Assembly (NCBI GenBank): GCA_013399855.1
Contig: VXAY01003755.1
Span: 1 to 64,000 of the forward strand
Direction of reading: 5' to 3'
Source of the DNA: Oxyruncus cristatus
Taxonomy: Eukaryota > Chordata > Aves > Passeriformes > Cotingidae
DNA: 64,000 nucleotides
Positions 1 through 11,009 of the stretch are shown in pieces. Below the pieces are notes generated by a model. It was given only the letters and a program-made list of their open reading frames with translations, was not told the origin of the DNA and did no database searches. The position numbers and the translations under genes were made by a program. How positions within the stretch are numbered: the first letter of the stretch is position 1; the number at the start of each line of letters is the position of its first letter.

Positions 1-639
1 GCTTAGCCATGATGATGATGATGTATCATGTCACAAATTCATAATGAGACCCACAGATGGTGTCTGTACATAAACTAGAAAAATGGCCTGGTTCTTGAAT
101 TTTATTAGATGTAAATTACTGTTCATTAGCATATACATTATACAGCACCACAGTTTGGGCAGTCCAGATGAAATAAGTCTGTGTTAACATATTGTTCTGG
201 TTGTTAGTTTTACTGACTGTGAATGAATGAGGGTAATTTTCTACTTCTTCCTCATGAAGGGGCAACTGTGACCTTTGTGAGCAGCAAAGATTTGAATTTC
301 CATTAATGCAACTGAAAATACACATAATTAGTGGTTTCCCAGTGGAAAAGGTCACTGTAGTCTTTGAAAGTGGCTTATGGCTATCTTAAAAAAAGTGTGA
401 AAGGAGGTTGTCCTTTTACAACAGCAGAGGAGGCTAGACTTAGGTATCTCCTAGGGCACTCCACATCTCAGGGTTACAACAAGAGGCTCAGCAACACTCT
501 TGATCCTTTTGATCTCTGGGGTGACCTGACACCAAGCAGATCCACTTATCAGAAGAGCAGTTCCTTGAGAAGGAGAAGAAGGGAAACACCAGTGTTTGCT
601 TACTTGGGCAAGCAAACTTGGTTGGGACAGAAGAATAAC
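1..639. other. Intronic DNA, nothing recognised
   Basis: Starts with a short (ATG)n run. A 120-codon open frame (364-726) runs into the CR1 fragment but shows no recognisable domain before it. The piece from about 360 might be more-diverged CR1 or another repeat. Confidence 0.5.
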
Positions 640-1640
640 ACTGCAATCTCTCAGAAGGGTTGGCAGCTTCAGCAAGAGCTTCCACAGGGCTCCATCTTAG
701 GGCCAGTTCTTTTAACATCTTCATAAATTACTTGGACACAAGACTTGAAGGTATACTGAATTAAGTTTGTCAACTATACTAAACTGGGAGGAGCTGTTGA
801 TTCCCTCAAGGGTAGGAAGGCCCCACAGAGAGACCTTGACAAATTAGAAGGCTGGGCAATCACCAGCCATATGAAGTTCAACAAGACAAAGCACAGGATT
901 CTGCACCTGGCACAGGTCTATACACCTGGTTGTGTGTATAGACTGGGGAACAACAGGCTGGAAGGCAGTGCCTCAGAAAGGGACCTGGGGGTCCTGGTCG
1001 ATAACAAGGTGAATACCAGGAGGGTCACTGTGTCCAGAGGGGCATCAGGCAAAGCATCACCCGCCGATTGAGGGAGGGGATTGTCCCACTCTGCTCTGCA
1101 CTGGGGTGGCCTCACCTTGAATATTGTGGCAATTTTGGGTGCCACAATATAAGAAAGACATCAAGCTATGGGAGAGCATCCAAAGGAGGGCAATGGAGAT
1201 GGTGAAGGGCCTTGAGAGGAAGCCGTATGAGGAGTGGCTGAGGGCGCTTGATCTGTTCAGCCTGGAGAAGAGGAGGCTGAGGGGAGACCTCACAGCAGTT
1301 ACAACTTCCTTATGAGGGGAAGAGGAGGGACAGACACTGACCTCTTCTCTGTGGTGACCAGTGACAGGACCCAAAGGAACAGCATCAAGCTGTGTCAGGT
1401 GAGTTTTTAGTCTGAATATTAGAAAGAGATTCTTCACCCAGAGGGTGGTTGGGCACTGGAGCAGGCTCCCCAGGGAAGTGGTCACAGCACCAAGCCTGAC
1501 AGAGTTCAAGAATCATTTGGACAATACTCTTGGGCACATGGTGTCACTCTTGGGGCCATCCTGTGCAGGGCCAGGAGTTGGACTTTGATGACCCTGTTAG
1601 GTCCCTTCCAACTCAGAATATTCTATGATTCTATGATTCC
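640..1640 (+). mobile_element. CR1 LINE fragment, 3' part with tail
   Basis: A truncated CR1 non-LTR retrotransposon. From about 675 the plus strand encodes broken pieces of the CR1 reverse transcriptase C-terminal region: PQGSILGPVL (near 690), a piece around LGGAVDSLKGRKA (near 785-825), MKFNKTKHRILHL (871 on), then [16 protein letters not shown] and [10 protein letters not shown] (1140-1290). Frames are interrupted, so it is a dead copy. It ends at 1639 with the CR1 signature CTTCCAACTCAGAATATTC followed by two ATTCTATG-type units. The 5' edge is uncertain. It sits inside NECAB1 intron 5, antisense to the gene. Confidence 0.93.
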
Positions 1641-1654
1641 ACTATTCCACAAAC

Positions 1655-2010
1655 TTAGTGGGAAAGGATGTCTGGCTGTGACATTGTCCAACCCCCTGTT
1701 CAGAGCAGGGCCAACTTTGAAGCTAGTTCGAGCTGCCTGGGGATGTGTTCAGCTGAGTTTGTAACTCCTCCAAGGATGGAGATGACACAATCTTTCTGGT
1801 CTGCTGTTGCACTCTCTCTGTGCATATTTTTCTGTATGTGCACTCAGCATTTTTCCTTCTGCAAGATGTAGCCGTTGCCTCTTGTGCTTTTGCTATGCAA
1901 CCCTGAGTGTTCTTTTGTCTTCTCCATAACTCTTTAAATTCTTTAGAATTAAATCTTCCCTCAGCCTCTTCTCCCAGCTGAACAAATCCTCTTCTGCTTG
2001 TTATGTTCCT
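1655..2010 (-). mobile_element. CR1 LINE fragment, antisense, old
   Basis: Read on the minus strand, this is a diverged CR1 3' region. On the plus strand it shows the usual reversed landmarks in order: TCCAACCCCCTGTTCAGAGC, CTCCAAGGATGGAGATGACAC, GCCGTTGCCTCTTGTGC, and CCTCAGCCTCTTCTCCCAGC followed by CTGAACAAATCCT. It starts only about 15 bp after the end of the plus-strand copy, so the two 3' ends face each other. Confidence 0.75.
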
Positions 2011-3607
2011 ATTTTGCTATATAATAGTTTATGCTATATTACACTTTTATAACTCATCTATTGTGCTTCACTATTGTACTACTTAGCAATTTTCTGTTCC
2101 CTATTTTGTATTTCATGTGAAAATAATTTCATAAAAAATATTTATGCTTATCTTTACAGAATATACCACCAACTGAAAAATAGTTATTATTGAGTAAAAC
2201 TCAGTAGGCAATAATCTATTTAAATTTCCCTGTATCATGGAATTTCTCTTGCCCTGTGTGTTTAGAGCCTAAATTACTGGGACAGTGTCCTGGATTACTG
2301 TTTTAAATTGAAGATATAAAATTAGTCAAAATAACTGTACTAAGATGAAAAAAATCAAAACATTTTCATTTCAATCCTTATGACGGAATGATTTAATTAT
2401 TCACACTAAGATCTAATTATTCACACTGTAGGAAGAAATCAGAATAGAGTCAGAATCAAATCATAATTTCACCAGAAGCCATATACAGAGATGCTCAGTG
2501 TGTTGACTTCACACAAATGCAACCTTTACAGCATCCTCACTGTAAAAGTGATCAAATGCATAACATGCCAAATTATTGGATTCAATTTTGAGTATGGAAC
2601 AGGCCTTACAAGTTTATCCAAGTATTATATTTGGCATAAACTACGTGTTTAAATTCTACCTAGAGAATTGGAACAGTGACAATCTCTTGCAGTGCTGACA
2701 TAATAGCAATGAAATAAAATAGAATAGGCAGCCATGGCTGATTAGAGAGAATATTGACACACATTTGTAATAATGTCCATCAGGACAGCCTATCGCTCTC
2801 CTTTATTGGGATTATTGAAGGAACAATATACTCTTACTGCACTATTACAAAATTCATGCATAGATAAAAAGTAACTCCTATTTGACTGCTATTAGGTGCA
2901 TCAGATAGCTTAGAGACAAGAAACTGTTTTGGCTGTGTTTGATATTAGCAGGTAGCAGGGATATATGTAACAGCATTGCTCCGGGGAGAAGGTTGTAAGG
3001 ATACATAGAAAACATCAAAGCTGTTGGTGGTTTTGATAGGTATCAACAAGAGAATGGCTAGGTTAAATGTTTACTTTTCTGCTGTGAAGTAATTTATATA
3101 CACTTTTATTTGTAGAGGTATGAATATTAAATTAATTAAGGAGTTTTTTGGTTTTGTTTTATCTTCAAGTTCTGACTATTTAACACATCTTTTCTGCTAC
3201 GGGCAAAAATTTGAGCATTCTTTCTGATCCAGTAGATATAAGACTTACACAAAAAAAGATCAAAGAAGTTCCCAGGAGTTTTCATTACTCTGATGAGGAG
3301 CTAGGAGAAGAGGAAAGGCGTGAATCTTTGGAATGTACTTGCATGACTGCTCAGAATTAATTGCTTGCACCTTTGTGAATTTATCTTACTTTAACTTGAC
3401 TTGCACTAATAGTCACAATCTTAAAAATACTTTTTTTAAATAGAAATCCCAATGAAATAAAATTCCAAAATGTAATTTAATAATGTCCCTAGATAAAAAT
3501 AGCTGTTTATTCATAGAGTCCTCTCTGCCTTGTAGAAGGATCCAACTGGTAATATATTTAGGTCTATCGCCAGCATTCTGCTCTTCAGTTGAGAGACAAT
3601 CAAGTCA
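2011..3607. other. AT-rich intronic DNA, nothing recognised
   Basis: No exon, RNA gene or clear repeat seen apart from short A/T runs. Part of NECAB1 intron 5. Confidence 0.5.
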
Positions 3608-3811
3608 GTTACTGACCGGAACAGCCTTTCCAGGGAACTGGTTGATTCACCATCCCTGGAGGTACTTAAAAAACATATAGATGTGGCACTTAGGGACATG
3701 GTTTAGTAGTGGATCTGGCAGTGTTACATTATCGGTTGGATTTGATGAACTCAAGGATCTTTTCCAACCTTAATGATTCTAAACCATAATCATTCTACAA
3801 TTCTATGATTT
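3608..3811 (+). mobile_element. CR1 LINE 3' fragment
   Basis: Typical CR1 end sequence: GGAACAGCCTTTCCAGGGAA, TTCACCATCCCTGGAGGTAC, GTGGCACTTAGGGACATGG, GATCTTTTCCAACCTTAATG and a degenerate ATTCTATGATT tail. It is severely 5'-truncated and lies in NECAB1 intron 5. Confidence 0.93.
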
Positions 3812-6800
3812 CAGATTTTAATAATCAAGATAAACTGATCAATACCCCCCTTATATTATTCTTACGCCACAGTAGCTATTCCATTACATTCATTCTGTGT
3901 CAAAATGCAATTTCAAGGAAAACACGACTAGATTATTTGAAAAATGTTAATAAATTCTAATCACATGCAAAAACAGGTGCTAGGCAATGCAACAGTTTTT
4001 GTGAAAACAAAAAAACAATTTGAAACTTCACTTTTCCTCCAACAGGATGCTAGTTGTGGAACACTATTGTCAACATATGCTTATAGAGCTTTTCTTCCAC
4101 TTAATTTGTTTTGCGATATAATTTACATCAACACTACTGTTACTATTACTGAAATTTGCAATTAAAAAAAATCTAGGTATTCTGGTTTATAATGAGTATC
4201 AACCCTCCAGAGTGCAGTGATTTACATAATTACCATAAATGTACCATCAGTAACTAAATTGCAAGTCTCTGTGTTGCTCTCTCAGCTCCTATAATCTTCT
4301 CTTTTACCGAGTCTGGTTTCTATTTTTAGACTATTCAAGAAATTTTCAAGGCTGCACTGACTTTGCTTAGCTTTGGGTTTTTTTGAGCAAAGCAGAAAAA
4401 TTAATAATTTCATAGAAGCAGATAATTAGACATGCTGTGTCGGTCACTGAATCCAGCATTTTGCTGTTGCACACAATGCACATCTCTTTCTATTTATTTT
4501 ACAAGCAACATGTAAAAAACATTTAGTTGTTTTTGCTCCCAAAAGACTTAAAAGGCTATTTGAGAACTTGATTGCTCCACTGAAGAAGAACTGTCTTTCA
4601 TTTCCATCCTAAACTTGATATGTTTATTTTTTGCGTGTATAAATGCTGGGTATAAACCAGTCTTGATTAAACCAGTCTTGATTACCACTGCTTAAAATAG
4701 TGTTTGCTAGTTCACGAAGTCTGGTCCCCTGCTATCAAAGACAGATCATCTATGTCTTTCATAAAACAGTTGCAAGGAAGGGAAGAAAGTCTCTCCAAAG
4801 CAAAAAATGTGAGACTTTATGGAGTCCGAAAAGGAGAAAATTTGCAGTGTTCTGTCCCTCATTTCCTACATTGTCTGCCATTCCTTTCCATGGAAGTCTG
4901 CAGTTCTTTTGTCTCTAAAAGAAGAACTGTACCTGTATTTACAGTAGTATGTACCCAGAGGTCATCACTTTGAAAAAGTGTATGTTAACTGTTCTGGTTA
5001 AAGCACCTTCTAGTTTTCATCTATGGAAGAAAGCTACATGTGTTCCATTGGCTGCACAAAAATCCTGCTCAAGTCCATCTGGGAGGTTGCTGTTGTGTTA
5101 TAGTTGTTGGCTTTGTGCTTCAGATATAAAGTTGTCTGTGATCCAGTGAGCAAGAGCGTAGCTTCACCTAAGTTTCACCTTATAAGCCCTGTTAACCATA
5201 AAGGCCAGTTCTGGTTTGCTATTTCCTTTTGAAATTGAAGTATATGATCTAATAAATATAAGTAATGGAATCTAAGTAGCAGCTTAGATACAAAGCTTTT
5301 TGTTGCTTGAGATTGGATCACTTTTACAACAGGTATGGTGGTCTTAAGTCACTTTTGAGACAGCTTACAGGCCTCTGTGAGAGCTACACAGGCACTGCAC
5401 TCGCATGGAAAAAGAAACAATTGCATGAGCTCTTAGTGCCAACCTCTCATGGAAGCATCTCTGCCAGGTTCAGTTACTCCCAGTGATTCCCAATTCCCAC
5501 TACTTCGCCATTGTGCCAATGCAAAAAGTCTGAATGCCATTTGTTACTGCAGTAAGTTAAGAGCTGGTACTCTATGTCAGCACCATTTCCAGTTCCAGGA
5601 CAGACCAATGGGTTAGGTGAGGCTCAAGCCAACAGTCACTGAAATCACGGAGCAGGAAGCCTGTCTCATCCTGAAATTCCCCTGGTGTGGTCACTTGGCC
5701 ACCAGCCAGTTGTGGCTGGACTTTCACAACAGTGCAGTATAAACTGCCCTCGGGAGCAGTGGGTTTAAAATCCCTAACATGGCTCCTGCTTCCCTGCAAG
5801 CTTCTGCTGCCAGCCCTCATTGGGCAGCTGCCAGTGACAGCACCAGTGGGGATACACAGGGATACATCCTGCCTGGAAAATGACCCTGTGCTGTTCACAT
5901 AGGGGAAGGCAGGAGTCAGGAAGAGAGGGGTGTGCTCTTCAGCTGGTGAAAGAAGTGAACTTCAAATAGGCATTATGACTCATAAAAGGCACTGTCAGAT
6001 CAGGGTAAGATCTTCCTCTGTGAGACAGTTCCTCTGGGAAAAACCTTTCAGAGACTTCAGAGCTATTGAAGTACCTAAACTGGAGTCTGGTGCCCTACAA
6101 AGACCCCCCTGGATTCCAGCTGCTGCCCCAGAAAGGGGTCTCACCCTGCCCCTGGGTCTCCTAGAGATCCTGCATGCTATTTGTCAGGCCTGTGCAGATG
6201 TCTTGGATATCCTTGAATACCCCAGATTTTTCTAAAATACTTTCAGATAACTGTTTAAACGCCTGAATACTTTTATATTGTCAATTTAATTTCATATGGA
6301 AATTATAGTTTGGGATATCAAATGAGCTTCTGCTAGTTTACCGAGTACAGAATAGTTCACCACCAGCAGCAGATTGCATTTCCAATAAACTATAGCAATA
6401 CTAGAAATCAAAATGATAGAGCAAAACTTATTCTTACCAAATAGCTGACAAGCAGCAACAATTTTATGACTTGATGACTTAAGGAAGACACATTCTTTAG
6501 TCTGTAACTTTTTGATTTTCAATATTTACAAGTCAATAGGACCAAGATGTTGAGCACCTTAAAAAAATTGTCTACTTTTACTTATCTACTTTGTTACTCA
6601 GCAACAGATTTTATTTTCTGTGCTGGGGGTTGCAAAGTTTCTCGTAATTTTATTTATGTGTGACTGCAAACTACAGAATGTAATTAAAATGCAGCTTTCT
6701 GAAAATGTTATGTTCATGGGGATAATAAAAAAGGTACGATTAAACATTTTAACTAAATATGCTTCTGTGATCTGTTTTATAAAAGATTTCAGAAAAAAAA

Positions 6801-7941
6801 AAGGCTTAAAGAAACAAACCTTCCAATGCATTTGTAAAGTTTTGCTGAGTGTTTAATTGTTAATGCTTCCTGTATATAAGAGGAAGAAGAAGTGCAAGAA
6901 ACAGAACGATTCAGATAGTACTTTGATCTGGAAAATACCAAGCTGGCAGGTGCAAGAAAAACAACTGACACCAATGATTAATCCGTCCTCGCCACTCTGG
7001 CATAAGCAACTCATGCAGACTCTCCATCTTAAGGAGACAAATTATCAAATATTAAAGGGGAAAAATCCCTCTAAAAATCCTCAGACATGTGTTTCTCTTC
7101 CTTGTGTAAGTATAAAACAGAAGGAGACCAGTACCAAAACAGAAGGACTGTAGCTCCCCTACCATCCTCTGGTATGATGGTGTTTGGAGTAAAAGTAGAT
7201 TGCTTGCAAATGTGACTCAGTCTTTTCCCTGCTGAAAGATGTTCCTAGCTATATCTATTTCTCTCCATTTTTAGCTTAGCACCTTCCCATCAAGCAATGG
7301 AGCATGAATGGTTCCTACACTCCAAAGGGCTTCCTGTCTTCCCCCAGTGCTATTTAGTTTGGTTAGGCTGGAGGGATCTGGCCCAAGAACAGTGGAAGTC
7401 TGGTTTCAAACTTCTTGACCCTGCTAACAAACTGGACATTTTCTCCCACAGATGAATCGATGTTTTCACTTTCAGATAGCAGAAGACTGGAAGACTGGAG
7501 AAAAACTCTGTTCAAGAAAGCAGAGCTGACAGCTCCTTCAAACTACAGAGGGCAATAAAATACACAAATCATGCTGAAATTGCCTTGCAAGAGCCAGTTA
7601 TCTGCTAATCTATCGGGGAAAAAATATGTACACATGGAAATCATTTGGAGGGATGGGGACAATTCAGCTGATTTTGATTTAAATCCAGGAGTCCATATCC
7701 AACCCAAGTTCCACTTGCTCTTAGTGGGATATTGTGTTGAGTTTGTGTGGCATGGTTTGGGTTTGGGGGGTGGGGTGGACACCTACAGGGATGGCTTCTG
7801 TGAGAAAAATCCCTTCTACCAGAAGCTTCCCCATGTTCAACAGAACCAATGCCAGACAGCTCCAAGATGGACCTGCCACTGGTAAAGCCAAGCCCATCAG
7901 CAGTGGTGGTAGAGCTTCTGGAATAACAGACATAAGGGAGC
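3812..7941. other. Intronic DNA, no gene seen
   Basis: Apart from the 15-bp duplication there is no supported feature. The 5570-6230 part is GC-richer with several short open frames on both strands but no splice-bounded or recognisable coding. Confidence 0.5.
4654..4683 (+). repeat. 15-bp exact tandem duplication
   Basis: AAACCAGTCTTGATT occurs twice back to back. It is probably a replication-slippage duplication and has no associated gene feature. Confidence 0.9.
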
Positions 7942-8010
7942 AGTGTTGGATCAAGGGTTGGACTTGATGATCTCGGAGGTCTTTTCCAACCCAGTTGATT
8001 CTATGATTCT
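7942..8010 (+). mobile_element. CR1 LINE tail fragment
   Basis: GGACTTGATGATCTCGGAGG, TCTTTTCCAACCCAGTTGAT and TCTATGATTCT form a well-preserved CR1 3' terminus of about 70 bp. It lies directly before a different GC-rich repeat. Confidence 0.9.
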
Positions 8011-8074
8011 AAAAGTTACTGCGAAGAAGGAAATTGCAGTCAAAGAAGAGAGGAGAGAGATTATGTGAGAATAA

Positions 8075-8428
8075 GAACGGCAGACACCAAGTGAAGGAAG
8101 GGCAGGAGGTGCTCCAGGCGTCAGAGCTGAGGTTCCCTTCCAGCCCATGATGCAGACCATGGTGAGGCAGCTGTGCCCCTGCAGCCCATGGAGGTCCACG
8201 GTGGAGCAGAAACCCACCTGCAGCCTGTGGAGGACCCTATGCTGGAGCACGTGGATATGCCCAAAGGATGCTGTGACCCTGTGGGAAGCCTCTGCTGGAA
8301 CAGGCTCCTGGCAGGACCTGTGGCCCCATGGAGAGAGCAGCCCATGCTGAAGCAGGTTTGCTGGCAAGACTTGTGACCCCACAGTGTACCCCTGCTGGAA
8401 TAGCATGTTCCTGAAGGACCCCGTGGTT
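8075..8428 (+). mobile_element. GC-rich dispersed repeat, likely endogenous-retrovirus-derived
   Basis: A GC-rich island in AT-rich intron DNA, built of loosely repeated short modules around TGGAGCA, GCAGCCCATGGAGG, CTGTGACCCTGTGGGAAGCC, CTCCTGGCAGGACCTGTGG, AGCAGGTTTGCTGGCAAGAC and TTGTGACCCC. I recognise this module set as a repeat dispersed in bird genomes and associate it with ERVL-type elements near their 3' ends. I cannot name the family from the sequence alone. Several frames are open on both strands, but these are by-products of the composition. The copy is partial: the terminal LTR expected downstream is missing after about 8428. Confidence 0.55.
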
Positions 8429-10911
8429 AGACTGGTTTTTAGATTTTTCAGACATGCCAATCCACGCTTTCATTGAAGATAGACATATCTTTCTTCTCCA
8501 GAGTTTCCTTGGAAAAACTGATGCTGAAGAATTTTTCTAGGGCTCTAATTCTGCAGAGCTGCCTCTTGCAAAAAGTATTTACTGAGTCTGGGCAACCTGA
8601 ATTGGTAGGAAAGCAGGGATTTTCTATGGGAAGGGCTGAGTGCTGGCTACAAATAATATGAATTAAGTACCAAGTTGCTCCTTTCCCCACTAAATACTCA
8701 AGACTCAAATCTGCATTCCCAAAGCCTAGCCATGATGATGACTTGAGACTGAATGAGATGCCTGCTTGAAGCAGCACACACTCTGGGAAAGTTTAGCAGA
8801 GACTGACAGAAGTGCTGAGCTTTCTCCAATTCCTAAAAAGTCAGAGGGAAGGCTCACGGCAACCCTGAGGACTGGGTCTGTAATCAGCCCCATGCTTTGC
8901 AGGGTGGAGTTCAGATTCAATCTCAGCAGTTTTTAACAGGACAATTTAGTCCTTTGAAATTTGATCCTGGTCATTGGAAACCGACTCAGCCACTGTAGAT
9001 ACACCATGTCTTGGTAGCTCTCAAAGTGCAGGTCTTCAGTTCTGGACTTTTTTTTCTATATATGAATATTTCAACTAGGTCATCACTCAGAAGATAGTAA
9101 TAAGTGCTCCTACTACTCAGTGACTATTCAAGGGACTCAAAAACTGCAGTGGCAGAACAGTGACCAAGTTTTTTACAGCACTAGGAGAGGAAACTCAAGC
9201 CTTGCTCTGGATCCATGCCAGTGGCCATTTAAAACCAGACCAAACATTTCTGAGCACCTACTTGTCTGAGCTGGGAACTCAACTCAAGATAGATTCTAGT
9301 TTAGAATATTTGATGACACTGTTTTTTTTTTTTGTTTGACTGTGTTCAGCCACTGTTTCTATTAAGAGGAATTAAAAGGGTTTTTCCAGTGTCAGCCTTG
9401 CTCTGGTTCTGCCACCACTAATGAATGGTCAGCTGAAGTATTCCTGAAAGACACAAAACCCATTAAGCTTGAATCTTCGATTAGGAAAATAAAATTTAAA
9501 GAAATTGTGCTTTGGTTATATTTTAGATGGGTTCTTCAAATAGATAAATGAAAGACTTATTAATATTCCAGACTTTCTTGTCCATTTTTCTAGTCAGGCC
9601 AATGCATACATGTCACAGTCTGATTAGTCTCCTGGCATTCCTACTTGAAATTAACTTCTTAAGTAATTCTTAAATGCTGTGGTTTATTTGCTTGCAGTAG
9701 CTATGAGATGACATGTCCTCCCCTTTAGCAGCAGTAGTTTATACACATGGCTATTTTTTTTAACTTATGCGTTGCTAAAATGAACCAATCTGTTGCTTTT
9801 CAGTGTCCAGCTCAACAAGACAGTGAGTCAGGACATAATCACTTCATTAGGAGTGGAAGGTGCACAGCAGGAATGAAGAAACTTACTGGCTCAAGCTCTA
9901 AATAAATAAGCTAGACTTTCAGGTCTTTATTTGGTCAATTCATGTAATACGTAATGAGTACTTTACTCCTGCAAACACTCAACAATAGCTTCACTAATGA
10001 AGCACAGCTTTCTTTCCATTGATCGACTGTGGTTTTTTGACACCACAGGATCTCACTGAATAATTTTTGCTGAAATTTCTATTCTTGATGACTTGCCTGC
10101 CAGTGAATAGTCTTGTGGTGTGAGTCTGTGGCTGGGTTTGGAGGATCTTGGTTCTCTTCCTCCCCTGGGTTGTGCTTTCCCTCCCCTTTTCAAGCCGATC
10201 CATCATGAAAATATTTAACTGTTCAGCCAGGGAAGAGGAGTGAGTGTATTATCCAATGTCTTGATGCGCTTTTGGTCAGACAGGTTTGGGATGACTGAAC
10301 AGGTCTAAAACACAGGAGCAGGATGCCCATAATGAATTGAGTAGCCCTGCAGCATGGCTACATCCCCCATCAGATGTATGGATGGAGAAACTGAGCTTCT
10401 GCCCCTGAGAAACACCTCCTCCCTTGCTGTGCTGGCGGGCAACAGCCCGAACAGCTCCTCTTGGCAGGTTCTTTCAGTCCGGCTTTTGTTTAAAATGCCT
10501 GAAATGGAAATGAAATCTTGCTCTTGGTCAGGAGGTTTTACTCAACAAAACACATTATTTTTTCAAATTTGGTCTATTTCCAAATATTTGTGCTGACACT
10601 CACCCATATTTGGCATGGGGCATAAAATCCTCTAACCAACTCTTGGTACAAAAATATAAAGATCATTCTTCAAAACATTCACAAATACAGATTTGGTTAT
10701 ATCCAAACTGTAATACTTTGCAGAGAGAACTTTACAGATTTGATATACAACCATTTTGACAAGTCTTTTTCCTACTGGACTTTTGCTCCAAACATGTATA
10801 TTTGGAAGAACTTAAATACAAATTAGTAACTTTAGTTAAGACAAATACTGCAAATACTGTTCAAATAAACGAAATATACAATGTAAATAAAATTTCACAG
10901 CTTTTACTTAC
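8429..10911. other. Intronic DNA left of exon 5, nothing recognised
   Basis: I looked here for the next NECAB1 exon (DYQEAS...) on the minus strand and did not find it. Only poly-T runs and short chance frames are present. Confidence 0.5.
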
Positions 10912-11009
10912 TTTCTTTGTTTTGTCCATTGCCTTCAGTATGGTTATGTTTAAGTCTTCCAAAACAGATAGAACATTTTCATACTCTCCTAAGTGCTTGG
11001 AAAAATAAT
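10912..11009 (-). CDS. NECAB1: NECAB1 exon 5 (start of NECAB helical region)
   Basis: On the minus strand a TTCTTTTAG acceptor is followed by 98 bases and a GTAAGT donor. Two leading bases complete an Asp codon from exon 4, then 32 codons follow, beginning [13 protein letters not shown] and ending KAMDKTKK on a codon boundary. This is the exiting helix of EF-hand 2 and the following amphipathic segment ([13 protein letters not shown]). Known mammalian NECAB1 continues with an exon starting DYQEAS, and I did not find that exon in positions 1-10911. Differences from the human sequence as I recall it are conservative, for example SVLEDLNIT for AALEDLNLS. Confidence 0.94.

Noticed and set aside
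871..1315. Two plus-strand open frames as host genes
   Set aside because: Their translations are pieces of CR1 reverse transcriptase, interrupted and fused to the CR1 tail.
8100..8376. Overlapping frames in the GC-rich block as a gene
   Set aside because: Open frames occur on both strands in several phases, as expected from a stop-poor GC-rich modular repeat. No start context or domain.
1..8745. Shared GCCATGATGATGA at position 6 and again near 8729 as a dispersed repeat
   Set aside because: The match is a short ATG-type microsatellite with a few flanking bases, so coincidence is enough.
10150..10206. Minus-strand MDRLEKG resembling the LIDRLEKKD segment of NECAB1
   Set aside because: Only five or six residues agree, flanking residues do not match, there is no acceptor or donor in the right phase, and the intervening exons would be missing.
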